Positions 37,843 to 52,800 of a stretch of 64,000 bases of DNA are shown here, in pieces (the first letter of the stretch is position 1; every line of letters begins with the position of its first letter). The notes under the pieces are model-generated. The model ran no database searches and was not told the origin of the DNA. It saw only the letters and a list, made by a program, of their open reading frames with translations. Both the position numbers and the translations under genes were made by a program. Origin of the DNA: Macrotrachela quadricornifera (lineage: Eukaryota > Rotifera > Eurotatoria > Philodinida > Philodinidae); assembly GCA_022393335.1 (NCBI GenBank), contig JAJEKB010000342.1, positions 91,991 through 155,990 of the forward strand, in the 5' to 3' direction.

Positions 37843-40800
37843 ATGCTAGATGATTTTCGTATTGAATGGCTTTGTCGTCGAACATGTGACATGCTTAATA
37901 TTGATAGATCTATATTTATTGATATGTTAGAAAGAGATAATGGTTTTAATGAAGATTTAATTGATAAATTTCTTAATATGAATACAGCTTTACATGAAAG
38001 ATCATATGCATTAATATTTCATCGTAAAGATTCAATACGAGAAGTATGGCAAATGCTTGAAACTATTGATGAAGAAGATTTTGATGAAGTATACATATGT
38101 CATAATAAAAAGACATCATTTAATATATCAATATTTTTAGTTTGATGATGATGAAAATGATCAACAATTGATTTTAACTGTTAATGAACCTATTAATACA
38201 CAAACTGAATATACAAGTAATTATTTCTTAATACTAAATATATAAATAAAAATTTTATAAAAATATTCTAGTTGATTATATTATTAATAATGCTTATTTA
38301 TCATCTGGTGATACAATTGATTCATTAGATGAAAATATTCAACGTCTTTTAGTTATTAATCAATATGATAATAAACGATATTATTTTCAATTAATATCAT
38401 TTCATGAAATACGTCTTTATTGTGAATATGAACATTATAATAATATAATAAAAAATCCATTTATTTATTTTATTCGAATTGATATTAATCAATATTTAAT
38501 TCAATTATCAACATTTGATGAAATGAATTTAATTATGAATGAAAATTTAATATATGGAATTATTTCAGAAGATCAACCACTTATAATATTATTAGATATT
38601 TTATCTTTAATTTATAAAAATTTATTATTACCAATAAATAATCAATTATTAAAAAGTTAATATAATATATTGAAATATATTTTTGTTTTTTAAAAAAAAA
38701 AATTTTTTTTTTTTTTAGATGAATTAATATCTTCATCTATTGAAGATATATCTGAACGTGATCAATTATGTTTAAGTTTAAATAATTTTTGTTTACAAAT
38801 TAAATCAACTTTACGTCAAATACAAGGTGAATTTAATTTAAATGTTCCAAATCAAATTTTATTAAATAATCCTGATGAAACAGATGAAGAGTATATTGAA
38901 AATCTTGAATATATTGTTTATAATTGGGAAAAAATTTTACATGAAGAAATGAATAATGAATTAAATAAACGAATATTAAATTCCAATCCACTTGATGAAT
39001 TAGAATTTTGGCATGAAAGATCTATTCGAATAACTTCAATTTTAGAACAAATGAAAAAAGGTTTTGAAAAATTCTCTTTTCATTCTCATTTTCTTATTTT
39101 TTTTTTTTTTGTAGATGACGTTATGAAAATTATTCATATTTTAACAGATCTTGATAGTTCATCATTATTAGGATTTAATAATATAAAAATACAACTTCAA
39201 AATTATTTATTAGAAGCAACAGATAATTATAAATTTTTATTAACAATTGAAAGACATTTAAAAACTTTACAAATGGCTAAATCATTTCAAGTTGTTATTA
39301 ATATGTTACCTAATTTAATGCAAGGTTTAAAAACAATCTGGTAAGAAAATAATAATACGAAATACTTTTTAATTATGTTAATCTTTATAACTATTACAAT
39401 AATTCAAACAGATTATCGAAGACGCTAATAATGAGAAATTATTTTTGAATATAACAATATGTGCTATTACTGTAGTTACATACATTAAACTCAAAACGTT
39501 AATAATGTCGTTTAGTAGACTAATGGATAACGATATAAAGCCGATCATAAGATTTACACTAAAGTGTTGAAAACATTCGAAAGTTACTGTTATTATTTTC
39601 CTATAGTTGTCGAAGAAACCTCCATCAATCGAAAATCTTTTAGGCTCGTCTTTCGAATAATATCTGTAACATACAAATTAAGTACCAATGAAAACAGCAT
39701 GGATCAGTTGAAGATTTTCCCATATGAGAATTTTGTTTTTAAATCATTTAAAAACTTTAAACTATCACAGATCAATACTATATCGACTTACATTTCTATC
39801 TATATGATTTTATGATTAATTTTTGTCTTCATGTGCAACTGAATTTATCATGTATATGATTTAATTGTTGATAAAAATGAAGTTTCTAAAATATATTTCT
39901 TTTTTAATCTTAGGACAATGTCAAAACATTATAATAAAGATGAACGTTTTGTTCCATTTATGGAAAAAATTGTTAATGAAATTATTAATCGTGTTCGACA
40001 AACAATTGATATAAAAACTCTATTATCATTATATACATTAGATGAAGCTAAAAAACTTTGTTATCAAGCAAAACAATTATTACTTCAATGGAAAATAGAA
40101 TATCAAAATATTCGAACAAAATTAGAAAATGATAAACGTGGTTTTTCAACATGGAATTTTGAATATCGTATACTTTTTGATAAAACAGATTATATGTCAC
40201 AAATATGTGATGATTTAATTCAAATGTTATCAAATTTAAATGAATTTTATGATATATTTGGTTCAGAAATGAAATTTGTTACAGGTGAAGAACAAATGGT
40301 CGATCGTGTACTTGAACATGTATTAAATTTAAAAAAATCATTTCTTTCATGTCATTTTGATATATTTAATCGTGAAAATTCTCAACAATGGCATTCATTT
40401 ATTGATGAATTTAAACATCGTTCATCAATTATTGAACAAGAAGCAAAAATTTTTATACGTGCATCTTTTACTCAACTTCGTTCAGCTGAAACAGCATTTG
40501 ATATGCTTATGAAATTTCAAAAAATTAATACAACACATGTTTTAGCACATGAAATTATTCAACAATTTGCTGCTATACTTTTACAATATTGTAAAGAAAT
40601 TGATGAAATTTATGATCTATTTATTAAATATAAGAATAATCCACCAATATTCAAAGTAAATATTGTATTTATCTCATTTAATAATAGTAGATCAACCTTA
40701 ATTAGCCAGATTGAATATATAGATATTTACAAAAAAGAATTTGCATATTTCATGAAGATGACGACTCATTGTTGATATAGATACTGATTTGTAGTACATT

Positions 40801-43800
40801 TTGCTATTAAACTTCAACCACCACTTGAAGAAATTCTTAATTCTATTCGACGTAGTGCTCATGGAATTAGTGAATTATCAAAATATTTTATACGTTGGTT
40901 AAATGGTTCATGTATATTATGTCCAACAATATCAATAGTTGATGAAGAATTTGAATTACCTGATTTTACATTTAATCATGATATTAAACAACATCCTGAT
41001 GTTGTAAGTTAATTAAATCTAAAGAAAATTTTGTTTTTTTAATATTTATTTGCAATTATTTAAGATATCAATATTAAAACCAATTCGATCTTATGCTTCT
41101 GGATTAGTTACTTCTATTAATCGTATTCTTACACAATTATTAACTTATAATGATTTATGGAAAAGTGATAAACAAAAATATACAAATCGATTTGCATTAA
41201 AATCTCGTTTATATTCTGAATATGATGAAATAATGAAAGTTTTTTCAAAACTTAATCAAAAAATTGATCATTATATAATAAATAAAAATATTTATTCAAT
41301 TCAATTATCATTTAAACAATTTTATCACGCATTAAAATATCATTGTAAAGAATGGATATATTCCTATGGACAAAATTTACATATAAAAATATCAAATAAA
41401 TTAAAAGAAATAAATGATATATTAAATAATTTATCTCAAGGTCTTAAACATGATACAGATACAATACCTGATTTAAAATTTGTTTTAAATATAATTGCTC
41501 AAATAAATCAACAACAAGATTTAATTGGACATAATATTTATGAAATTGAACAATCATATGAAATATTAAATCAACATCATTTTGAATATTCTCAATTAGA
41601 ATCAAAACTTATTCAAACATTATCTCCACGTTTAATAGATCTTATTAATCAATCACATATTATACAATATCGTTTAAAATCTATACGTGAACGTTTTCGG
41701 GAAATAATTCAATATGATATTGAATTATTTCAACGTATTATTGATGAATTTGTTGATAAATTTGATAAATATGGACCATATACAATAAATAATGATTTTA
41801 ATCAAATATTTTTACTTATTAAACAATATGAAAAAGAACTTAATAAAATTGAACAACGTAAAATTGAATTAATTAATATGATGAAACTTTTTCATATACC
41901 TTTAATTAATTATCCAAATTTAATACGTATTCAAAAAGAAATAAATAATTTAAATATTTTATATAATCTTTATGATGAATTTAAACGAAATGAAAAATTA
42001 TGGTCAAATATTCTTTGGACAGAACTTGATATTAATGATTTAATTATTAATGTTGATTTATTTATTAAAAATTTTCGACGTTTATCACAAGATATTAAAA
42101 CAACAGTAGTTGGTCATGCAGTAGAAAAATATTTAATAGGTAATTTATTAGTTTTTTTGTGAGACACGATCTGAAAGATAGTGTCGAAGTTTTGGGATAG
42201 AAATTTGGATCCACTATTCTTCGTCCCTCCCTCCCCCCCCCCCCCACATATGGTGACATACTTTTTCAAGATCTATCAGAAATCATGTATAAACTAAGTC
42301 CAATTAAAATATCTTTGGAGTATTTCCTTGTTGAAGTTCAATGCTACAAAATAGGGTATAATGGCCAAGTATATCCGAATATACATCAAACACGACTTTG
42401 AAGCAATCGATAAGAATAGGTACATCGTGTTTCATATTTTTGATCCTGTCAGGGATTGCATTAACAGCCTTTTCAAACAAAAATTGATAGTACGTATTCT
42501 CCTCCAAAGTTTTCCATAATATTTTATTTTTACAGTTTTCTTCTTTTTTATCAATTATTTTACCTAACTCGTAGTAATTAATATATTTATTTACCATTAG
42601 ATTTTCGTGCATCTCTTCCAATAATGGTTGATTTAAAAAATGAAGCATTACGTGAACGTCATTGGCGACAAATTATTCAAGAAACTCATATTGATATTGA
42701 TTTAACAAATAATATTCTAACATTAGAAAAAATATTTCAAATGAATTTATATCAATATAATGAAATAATTCAAAGTAATATTTAAAAATATCTTTTTTAT
42801 ATTTCTTTTAATAAAATTAAAAATTTTATAATTTATAGGTATTTTACAAACAGCTATGAAAGAATTACAAATTGAAAAAAATCTTCAAGATATTCAACAA
42901 CAATGGGATACAATGCGATTTCAAATACATAAACATTATCGTAATACATTTGGTACAAATATTCAACAAGAACGTGGTTTTGTTATTTCTGGTGTTGATG
43001 ATATTCTACAATCACTTGAAGATTCAACATTACTACTTAATAGTATATTAAAATTTTGTTTTTTTTTGTTTTATAAAATTTTTATTTTATTTTTCAAGGT
43101 ATAACAACATCACGTTTTGTTGGAATTTATCTTCCACAAGTTGAACAATGGATTCAAATTTTATCTTTAATTTCTGATGTTATTAAATTATGGACAATTG
43201 TTCAACAAAAATGGATTTATCTTGAAAATATATTTATTAATTCTAATGTACAATTTGGTGATGAAGCAAAACGATTTGATACAGCAGATAAATTATATCG
43301 AAAAATAATGTTTGGTAAAATAGATAAAAAATTTTTTTTATTTTATTTATTTTATTTTTAGAAACATCAAGAAATCCATTAGTTAAAGATGCATGTATAC
43401 ATCCTGGTCGATATGATGAATTAAAATCAATTTTATTACTTATTGAAACAATACAAAAAAGTTTAAATGATTATTTAGATACAAAACGTCAATTATTTCC
43501 ACGTTTTTATTTTATATCTGATGATGAACTTCTTTCTATTATTGGTTCATCAGATCCTATACATATTCAAGATTATTTACAAAAAATGTTTGATAATATT
43601 TCAACATTAAATTTTATTCATTATGATAAATTAACAATTGTAAATGAACAAAATCAACAAATATATTCAGATAATCAACAAAATTCAATATATGCTATAT
43701 CAATGATATCATTAGAAAGAGAAGAAATGAATTTTTTAAAACCAATTGAATGTTATGGAAAAGTTGAAATATGGATGTCAAATATTGAAAAAGAAATGAA

Positions 43801-46800
43801 ACATTCAAATCGTTGGATAACAAAAGAAGCGATTTTTTATTATCGTTTTAAACAAAATAGATTAGAATGGATGAGAAAATATATTGGAATGGTTATTTTA
43901 GCTGTAAATCAACTTTGGAGTACATGGGAAATTGAAGAGTACGTCATTGAATAATATAATCTTAATATCTGAGAATTAGCGAAAAATAACTGATGAATAG
44001 AATAATAAGGAATATTTTTTCTGTGTTATTCTTTTGGATTGTTAAAATAAAAAAATTTAGGCTTCCTGTTTATTTCGTTCGGAATTCGAAATTATCTTCT
44101 AGATCCCTAGTATAATCACAAAGTCAAGATTAGTTGAAGAAAAAACAAGAAGTCTTCAATTTAATTTTTAAAAAGAGACATACATTGACTATTTATATGT
44201 ATATCTGATTGAGAAAACTTCATTGTTATAACTATTCTAGTGATAGATACAAGATGAAAAACTAAGTTTTGTAAATTTTCGAATATCAAGTTAGTACAAT
44301 AGTTTGTAAGTGTTTATATTTATTGAATGTAAGAGCAATGATATGTAATAGATGTAGATTCAAAACTGTATCTATACATTCTTGCTCACCGTTATCTTTC
44401 GTCTAAAAATGATTTGATAAGTAGATTTACTCATATTTTAATCTATTATTTTTAGTCAATTTGATAAAATGATCAAGCAAAATCAACGTTCAGCAATGAA
44501 AACTTATGTAAAACAATTAAATTTTCAAATTGAAGAAATTGTTTTAGAAATGAGAAAATTTTTAACACCAAGTAAGAAAATCTTTGATTAAAATAAATAT
44601 TTTTATATTAATTTTTGTTTTTGTTATTCATTTTAAAGATGAATATAATAAATTTGAAACAGTTCTTACTATTGATGTTCATACACGTGATATGGTAGAT
44701 ATTTTAATTCGTGATGGAATTAGTGAACCACATGATTTGTAAATTAATTGACTTTATTTAAATAATATTAATATTAAAATTTAGTTTATGGCAATGTCAA
44801 TTACGTTTTTATTGGTTATCAAAAGAAGATAATTTATTTTTAGAACAATGTAATGGTAAATTTGAATATGGTAAATAATAATTATTTTAAATTAAAGATA
44901 ATTAAGATGTTTTTATAAATAGGTTATGAATATATGGGTCTTAATGGTCGACTTGTTATTACTCCATTAACTGATCGAATTTATTTAACTATTACACAAG
45001 TAAATAAATTTTTAAATTATATTTATAGAAAATTTCATAATGTTCAGTAATAGGCTTTATCAATATTTCTTGGTTGTGCACCAGGTTTAAGAAATAAATT
45101 TTATCGAAAAATTTCAATTAGTTCTTTTTTTTTCGATATTTATATAGCTGGACCAGCAGGTACAGGTAAAACAGAATCAGTTAAAGATCTTGCAAAAGCA
45201 ATGGGTCTTCTATGTGTTGTAACTAATTGTGGCGAAGGTTAGAATATTAATTGTTTTTTATATATGATTTCATATTTATTTATTTTTGTTTTTAGGTATG
45301 GATTATCAAGCTATTGGGAAAAATTTAAATGGTTTATGTCAAACTGGATCATGGGGATGTTTTGATGAGTAAAATAATTTATTTTTTTCATTTTACTTAA
45401 TAAAACTTATTTTATAAAAAAAAAAAAACAGATTTAATCGTATTGAAGCATCTGTTCTTAGTGTCGTTTCAACTCAAGTAAAAAGTATTCAACAAGCATT
45501 ATCTTTAAATTTAAAAGAATTTTTTTTTGAAAATAAACAAATTAATCTTCTATCAACTGTTGGAATATTTGTAACAATGAATCCAGGTTATGCTGGTCGA
45601 ACAGAATTACCTGAATCAGTTAAAACTTTATTTCGTCCTGTTGTTGTTGTGTAAATAAATTTTTATTTTATTAATAAATCTTTTTTTATTTTTCTTATTC
45701 CAGCATACCTGATATGCAATATATTGCAGAAATAAAATTATTTTCTAATGGTTTTATAAATGCACGAATTTTAGCTAAAAAAATGGTAACATTATATCGA
45801 TATGCATCGGAATTACTTAGCAAACAAGTATGTATTAAATTTTGAAAAAAAGAAAATTTTTTATCTTTCCTCAAATCGTTTTATTCAGAGTCGAAATTAA
45901 ATCTTAATACGGCACATAACTTTCTAACGAACAACATTAGTACCTATCGAGTGCGGCATAAATAATGATGCGGTCAGTACTTGGATAATATCTGTGTCAG
46001 TTTTCATCGTAGAGATTTGACCTTTGCCTCAAAAAATTTTCCGTTCAATTCTCTACAAAGCTATATGTACAACGTATGCACAGTATGTAACTGTAAGACT
46101 ACAGATAGGCAGTACTGTTATGTTTCAAAAACAACAACTTTCCAAAGCATGTTTTGAAATTGTTAATTGTATCTCTTCTGCTGTCTAATCAGACGTGGAG
46201 CTACTCTACTGTCAATTTTCCCATGCTTTCTGGAGTCGTCTCTCCCATAATAATCTAAACAATTGGTTAAGATAAGACAGTGAGATTTTTAGGAGCAGAT
46301 TTCATTGAAAAAATATTCGCCATGGACTATCAATCTTTTTTTTTCGCGCGGTATACACGAAAAACAAAGATGTCATCTCGGTAAAAAAGAAACTGGCGGA
46401 ATTTAGCAATAGACATCGAACTAGACATTTTTGACAGTGAATTTCATTAACAGTATGCCAATAACATGACATGAGGAAATGGCATATTCAACCCTCTTCT
46501 ATCTAGTCAAAGAGCGTTGAAAAACTTTTTAAAAGCAAAATATTAGTTTGAAAATTGGTTGTTTTTTAGGCATAACAGTATTGATCTCCTTTGATTCTGT
46601 GATTGCAGGTTATACATACTTTGTTCATACGGTTTTATAGAGCATTGAACGGAGAATCTTTTAAGACTGAGCTCAAATCTCTACAATTAAAACAGGCAGA
46701 TGCATTATCAAAATACTGACGGTATCATTATTTATGTCACATCCGATATATCATGTTTCACATTTTTATTTAGTATCATTATGATTGGGGTTTAAGAAGT

Positions 46801-49800
46801 TTTAAAGCTGTTTTATCAATGACTGGTTATTTAAAACGGACAACAATGAAAGAAATATCTGAAGAAATAGTTCTTTTACGTGCATTACGTGATATGAATT
46901 TACCAAAATTTATTAACGATGATGTTAATTTATTTCTTACATTATTAAATGATTTATTTCCAAATATTTCTTGTTCAAAAATAAATTATGATGATTTAAA
47001 TCAAATTATTGAAAATGTATTAAATAATCAACAATATATTTTAGTTCGAGAACAAATTGATAAAATTATTCAATTATATGAAACAATGATGACACGTCAT
47101 TCAACAATGGTAGTTGGACCAACAAGGTAAAAGAAAAATTATTTTATTAATTTTTAGTAAAGGAAAACAAACAATTTCTTCTATGACTTTAGTGGAGGTA
47201 AAACTGTAATATTAAATACACTTGTTGAAGCACAAACTCAAATGGGTATAAAAACAACTCTTTATACAGTTAATCCTAAAGCAATAAATGTTTATGAATT
47301 ATATGGTACATTAGATCCATTGACACGTAAATATATATTTATATTTTAATAGAAGAAGAAAACAAAAAAGATGAATCTATTGATATTCAGGTGAATGGAC
47401 TGATGGTATTGTCTCAATGTTATATCGAACAATTAATCGACCAACAACACGTAATGAAAGACGTTATATTGTATTTGATGGAGATGTTGATGCACTTTGG
47501 ATTGAAAATATGGAATGTTCTTTTTAGATTTTTTTTCAAAAAAACAATAAAAGAATAATTTTTTTTTTCTTTTTAGAATTCAGTTATGGATGATAATAAA
47601 TTATTAACATTAGCAAATGGAGAACGTATTCGTTTACAAGATTATTGTTCTCTTTTATTTGAAGTTGCCGATTTAAAATATGCATCACCAGCTACTGTAT
47701 CACGTTGTGGTATGGTTTATGTCGATCCAGAAAATTTAGGTCCTCATCCAATATGGAAACGTTGGTTAAATATTAATTTAAATCAACGATTAAATGAAAA
47801 AAATCAATTAAATTTATTATATGATCGATATATAATAAATATAATTAATTTTATTTATCATGGTATATCAGAAACAGAAAGAAGGCCAAGAATGAAAATG
47901 ATTATTCCATTGTAAGTAAAAAAAAAGAAATATAATAAAGAAAAAGATTTTTTTTTATAGAACTCAAGTAAATATAATTGTACAATTAACAAAATTACTT
48001 GATTCTTTATTTTTACCATTTATTAATAATGAGAAAAAAATTCAATTACAATTAACTTCTGATTTTATTCATGCTATCTTTCTTCAAGCATTAATTTGGT
48101 CATTTGGTGCTTGTCTTAAACAAGAAGATCGTATTTTACTAGATACTTTTATAAAATATCAATCAGGTCTTTCAGTTGCATCAGTGGGTTTACAATCTAA
48201 ATCAGGACAATTACCTAATGAAAAACCTCTTTTATTTGATCATATATTTCAAACAGAGTTAAATCAATGGATTAAATGGGATGATTTAATACCAAAATAT
48301 GAACATGATCGTTCAAAACGATTTACCGAATTACTTGTTCCAACTGTCGATACTGTTCGTTTAGGTATGATAGAAAATGTAACGAGAAAAACGTTCGTTT
48401 TTCAATAAAGTATCAATTATATTGATATTAAAGGTAAACGCAGGAATGAACAATAGAGAGCTATGAGTTTACATATTTGTGAATCCATGATAATGAATAT
48501 TTGGTTGCTTATTACGATATAATGAATTACGACTAAAAACAGTGGTTGAGAATCATGCTCGTTTGATCTGGGATTTTACAATGAGTTAAATGAATAAACT
48601 TAGCAGCAAACTAATGAATGATTCATCAAGAATCTATACCTGATCTCATCAATTCACTTGTATACAAAACTTACCGTATTAGTATAGTAAAGAGACAGAA
48701 AACGAAAGGAAGATATTAATTTAGTGATGATACATGCACAATAATTTAATACGGATTTCTTTAATTCACTACATAGAACATTTTTGTCTTAGATTCATCC
48801 AGATCGATATATAGAGTCCTATAACAACTAATTTATTATAGTAATTATTCATTTATATTTAGAATGGTTAATTAAATTAATGATAAGTATTCATCAACCA
48901 ATTTTATTGGTTGGTGATACAGGATCTAGTAAAACAGCAACAATATTATCTTATATTCGTAATCTTAATTCCGAATATGTTAGATTAAATTTGAATTTTT
49001 CTTCTCGTACTAAATCAATTGATGTACAACGTTCACTTGAAACTCAACTTGAAAAACGATCAAAAGATATATATGGACCACCAGCTGGTACTAAATTAAT
49101 AATATTTCTTGATGATTTATCTATGCCTAAAATTGATCAATATGGAACACAACAAGCTATTGCTTTACTTAAATTATTAATTGAAAAACATGGAATGTTT
49201 GAACGAAATGATGAACTTAATTGGAAATTTATTACTGATATTGAATGGATTGCAGCAATGGGTACACCTGGTAATTATTTAATAAAAAAGAAATTTTAAA
49301 TAAAAAAATTCTCGAATTCATCTTATAGGTGGAGGAAATAATAGTATAGATCCTCGTTTTATTAGTCATTTTAGTGTTTTTTATATATCATCACCATCAC
49401 GTGAATCACTTTTTCGAATATTTTCAACAATATTACAAAATCATGTAACAATATTTCCATTAGAAATTCAAGAAATAATTCCAACTATAATAAATTTAAC
49501 ATTACAAATATATGAAGATATTCAAAAATATTTTGTTCCAACACCAATTAAATTTCATTATATATATTCAATACGTGATCTTAGTCGAATAATTCAAAGT
49601 CTTTTACAAACAACAACAGAACGATATAATACAATAGAAAAATTTACTCGTGTTTGGTTACATGAATGTATTCGAGTATTTTCTGATCGTTTTAATGATT
49701 TAAAAGATAAAGAATTATTTAATCAAATTTTAGAAAATCTTATTGAAAATAATTTTTTATTAAAAAATTTTCGAGATTATTTATTTCGACAACCAATTTT

Positions 49801-52800
49801 ATTTGGTGATTATCGTACATCATTAAAAATTGATGAAGCAAAAATTTATGAAGATTTACAAGATTATCAAGCTATAAAAGATATATTTAATGAAATTATT
49901 TTAGAATTTAAAGAACAATATGGACATATTAATATTGTTTTATTTAATGATGCACTTGAACATTTAACACGTATTTATCGTGTATTACGATTAGATCGTG
50001 GACATATGTTATTAATTGGTGCTGGTGGTTCAGGAAAAAAATTACTTTCAAAAATCGCTTGTTTTACTGCTAGTTATCAAATATTTGAAATACAATTAAC
50101 AAGAAATTATAATGAAATATTATTTCGTGAAGATTTAAAAATTTTATTTAAACAAATTGGTTTAAAAAATATTCAAACAGGTTTTATTTTAAATGATACA
50201 CAAATAGTTGAAGAAAATTTTTTAGAATATATTAATAATATTTTATCAAATGGAATAATACCTGCTTTATTTACTGATGAAGTAAAATGAAAAACAAATA
50301 AATTAAATTTTTATTTGAGTTTTCTTTTTATATTAGGAAAGAGATGGAATTATAAGTGAAATACGTGAAGAAGCAATAAAAAATATTAAAATTCCATCAA
50401 ATGAATATATTTGGGAGTATTTTGTACAGAAATGTACACTTAATTTACATGTTATTCTATGTATGAATCCAAGTGGAGATTTATTACGAAATCGGTAAAT
50501 ATTTTTGAATAAATTCGAAAATAAACTTAGATGGTTAGTTAAGATTTGTGATAGAATTAATCAATTCGAAGATTATACTCCTATTGATTCACAGTAGATT
50601 TATATAGATTGAATTTGATAATGAAATATTATTCTCGATTTGGTCTAGATGACTTGAGATTTTTATAAGATGAATTGATCATCATTATTATATTTCGATC
50701 CGCAAATAAATCATTGATTTTACAATCCAATTGGATAGAATTTACAATTAACGTGATCTATAATATTCTATAAGTAATCAAGATTAACATAGAACTATTT
50801 CAAACTTTGGATTTTAAGCAGCGTATACCTACTACGAAAATATTTAACAGAAGTATTCGAAAACAACTAGATTAATCGTTTTGATATTCACATAGTAATC
50901 TCTTTCCATACTGTCCTCTTTTATTAAGAGTTCGAAACTTTCCAGCATTGATTAATAATACCACTATTGATTATTTTTCTCGATGGCCTGAACAAGCTCT
51001 GTAAGTTTTATTTTTATTCAAAAATCTTCTTTTTATCTGTATGATACGTGTGTAAAGATATGCTGTTGCTGAACATTTTATATCTCGTTTTAAATTAATT
51101 TCTGATGAATATAAAAATAATATAATTGAACATATGGCTATGGTTCATGAATCCGTTAATTTTTATTGTGATATTTATATGGAAAAAATGCGACGAAGTG
51201 CATATGCAACACCAAAAAATTATCTAGATTTTATTCATACATTTACTCAACTTTATATACAAAAACAGGATGATTTATTAAAACAAGCGGAACGATTAAA
51301 TGTTGGAATAATTCGAATCGATGAAGCTAGTATACTTATACAAGAAATGGATAAAAAATTAGAAAAACAACGTAAAGAACTTGGTAAGTGTGAAAATAAA
51401 TGTTTAATTAGGATTATCAATCAATTAATTCAAGGAAAAAAAACTAGTTCTTTGTGAACTCACAAAATTTTTTCAAAATCTGAACTTTTAATGAATATTT
51501 CTCTCTATAACTTTTTTATTTGCCTCTAACTCCGTAACATAATTTATCAACTTTCTAAAATTTTTTTTCTACAAAGAAAGTCGTCGAAAGAATCATGCAT
51601 TGGATATATTTCAATGATATTGAATTAATATTTATTATGATTCTATCGGACAAGTCAAGTAGCTCATTGTGTATATTAATCGTTTCGAGGCGACGGTATA
51701 GTTTAATGAGAAACTGTACCAAAAAGCATTTTCTTTTGCTTTTTTCTTAGGCAGAAGATTAAACACAATGTGTCATCCGCTCTGCTCTTAATATGTTTTT
51801 TGAATATTCTATTTGATTCCTTTTCTTTCTCAAAGCAGTCTACAGTGTCTACAAGCTTATAGTCAGCAAGCTGGTCACATGTCTTGTATCATAATTTTCC
51901 TTGTAAATCAAGTAGGCGTTAACTATTGCCGTTCCAAATATCAATTCAAATATCACCTATTGATATCATTTCATGGATCTCCTGAGATATATATAGTATG
52001 CTGATAGCTAATCAGATAAATCTATACCTTATTTTCCTCCACTAAAGAATGCCTAATGATGAAAATCAGAAGAACATGTCTTCTAATTGCATCTATAAGA
52101 GATGTAGATCATAACAGAAAGAAAACAAAAACAGATTGATATTATCTTTCTCGATATTGAGCTTGAGTATACTGGAAAGTCCAACGAGTACATTTATCGA
52201 GAGTGAATAGATATGAAGATGCATGTATTAGAATTATTTTCTATGAAAACCGAATCGTCTCGAAAAAGTTAATTAAATATATTTCATCTTAAGTTAGATT
52301 ACTTCTGAATCAATTTTCATCTGTCTTAATATAAGAATATTGGCTTCTATTTTGTTTTGAACCATTATTGTAAGATCTCCATTCATCTAAAACAAACAAT
52401 GAGAGAGCAATCTAGAGCGATAAGAAATGAGTGCTGAGAATTCCGATGACAGGAACAAATTATTATTATATATCGATATAGAATGTTGTGATTTGTGATA
52501 GTTTTATTTCAGATTAAATACCATAATGCCAAAGATCGATATCACAGCTTCGAATAGTTAATAAATTGTGTCACGAAGTTAGGGACAATTGAAAACTCTT
52601 ACATGCTCAGAGTTTAGGGAAATTTTGTAAGTAGATTTCAGTAAAATCCTTATATTTGTAGATCACAATATAGTTATCGATCTTAGCTTTGCTTAGATCA
52701 ATAGAGCAAAAGTTAAGCTATCCAAGTAATATTAAAATATAATTTATTTATTTTAGCAATTAAGACGAAAAAATGTGATGATTTATTAACAGAAATTACA

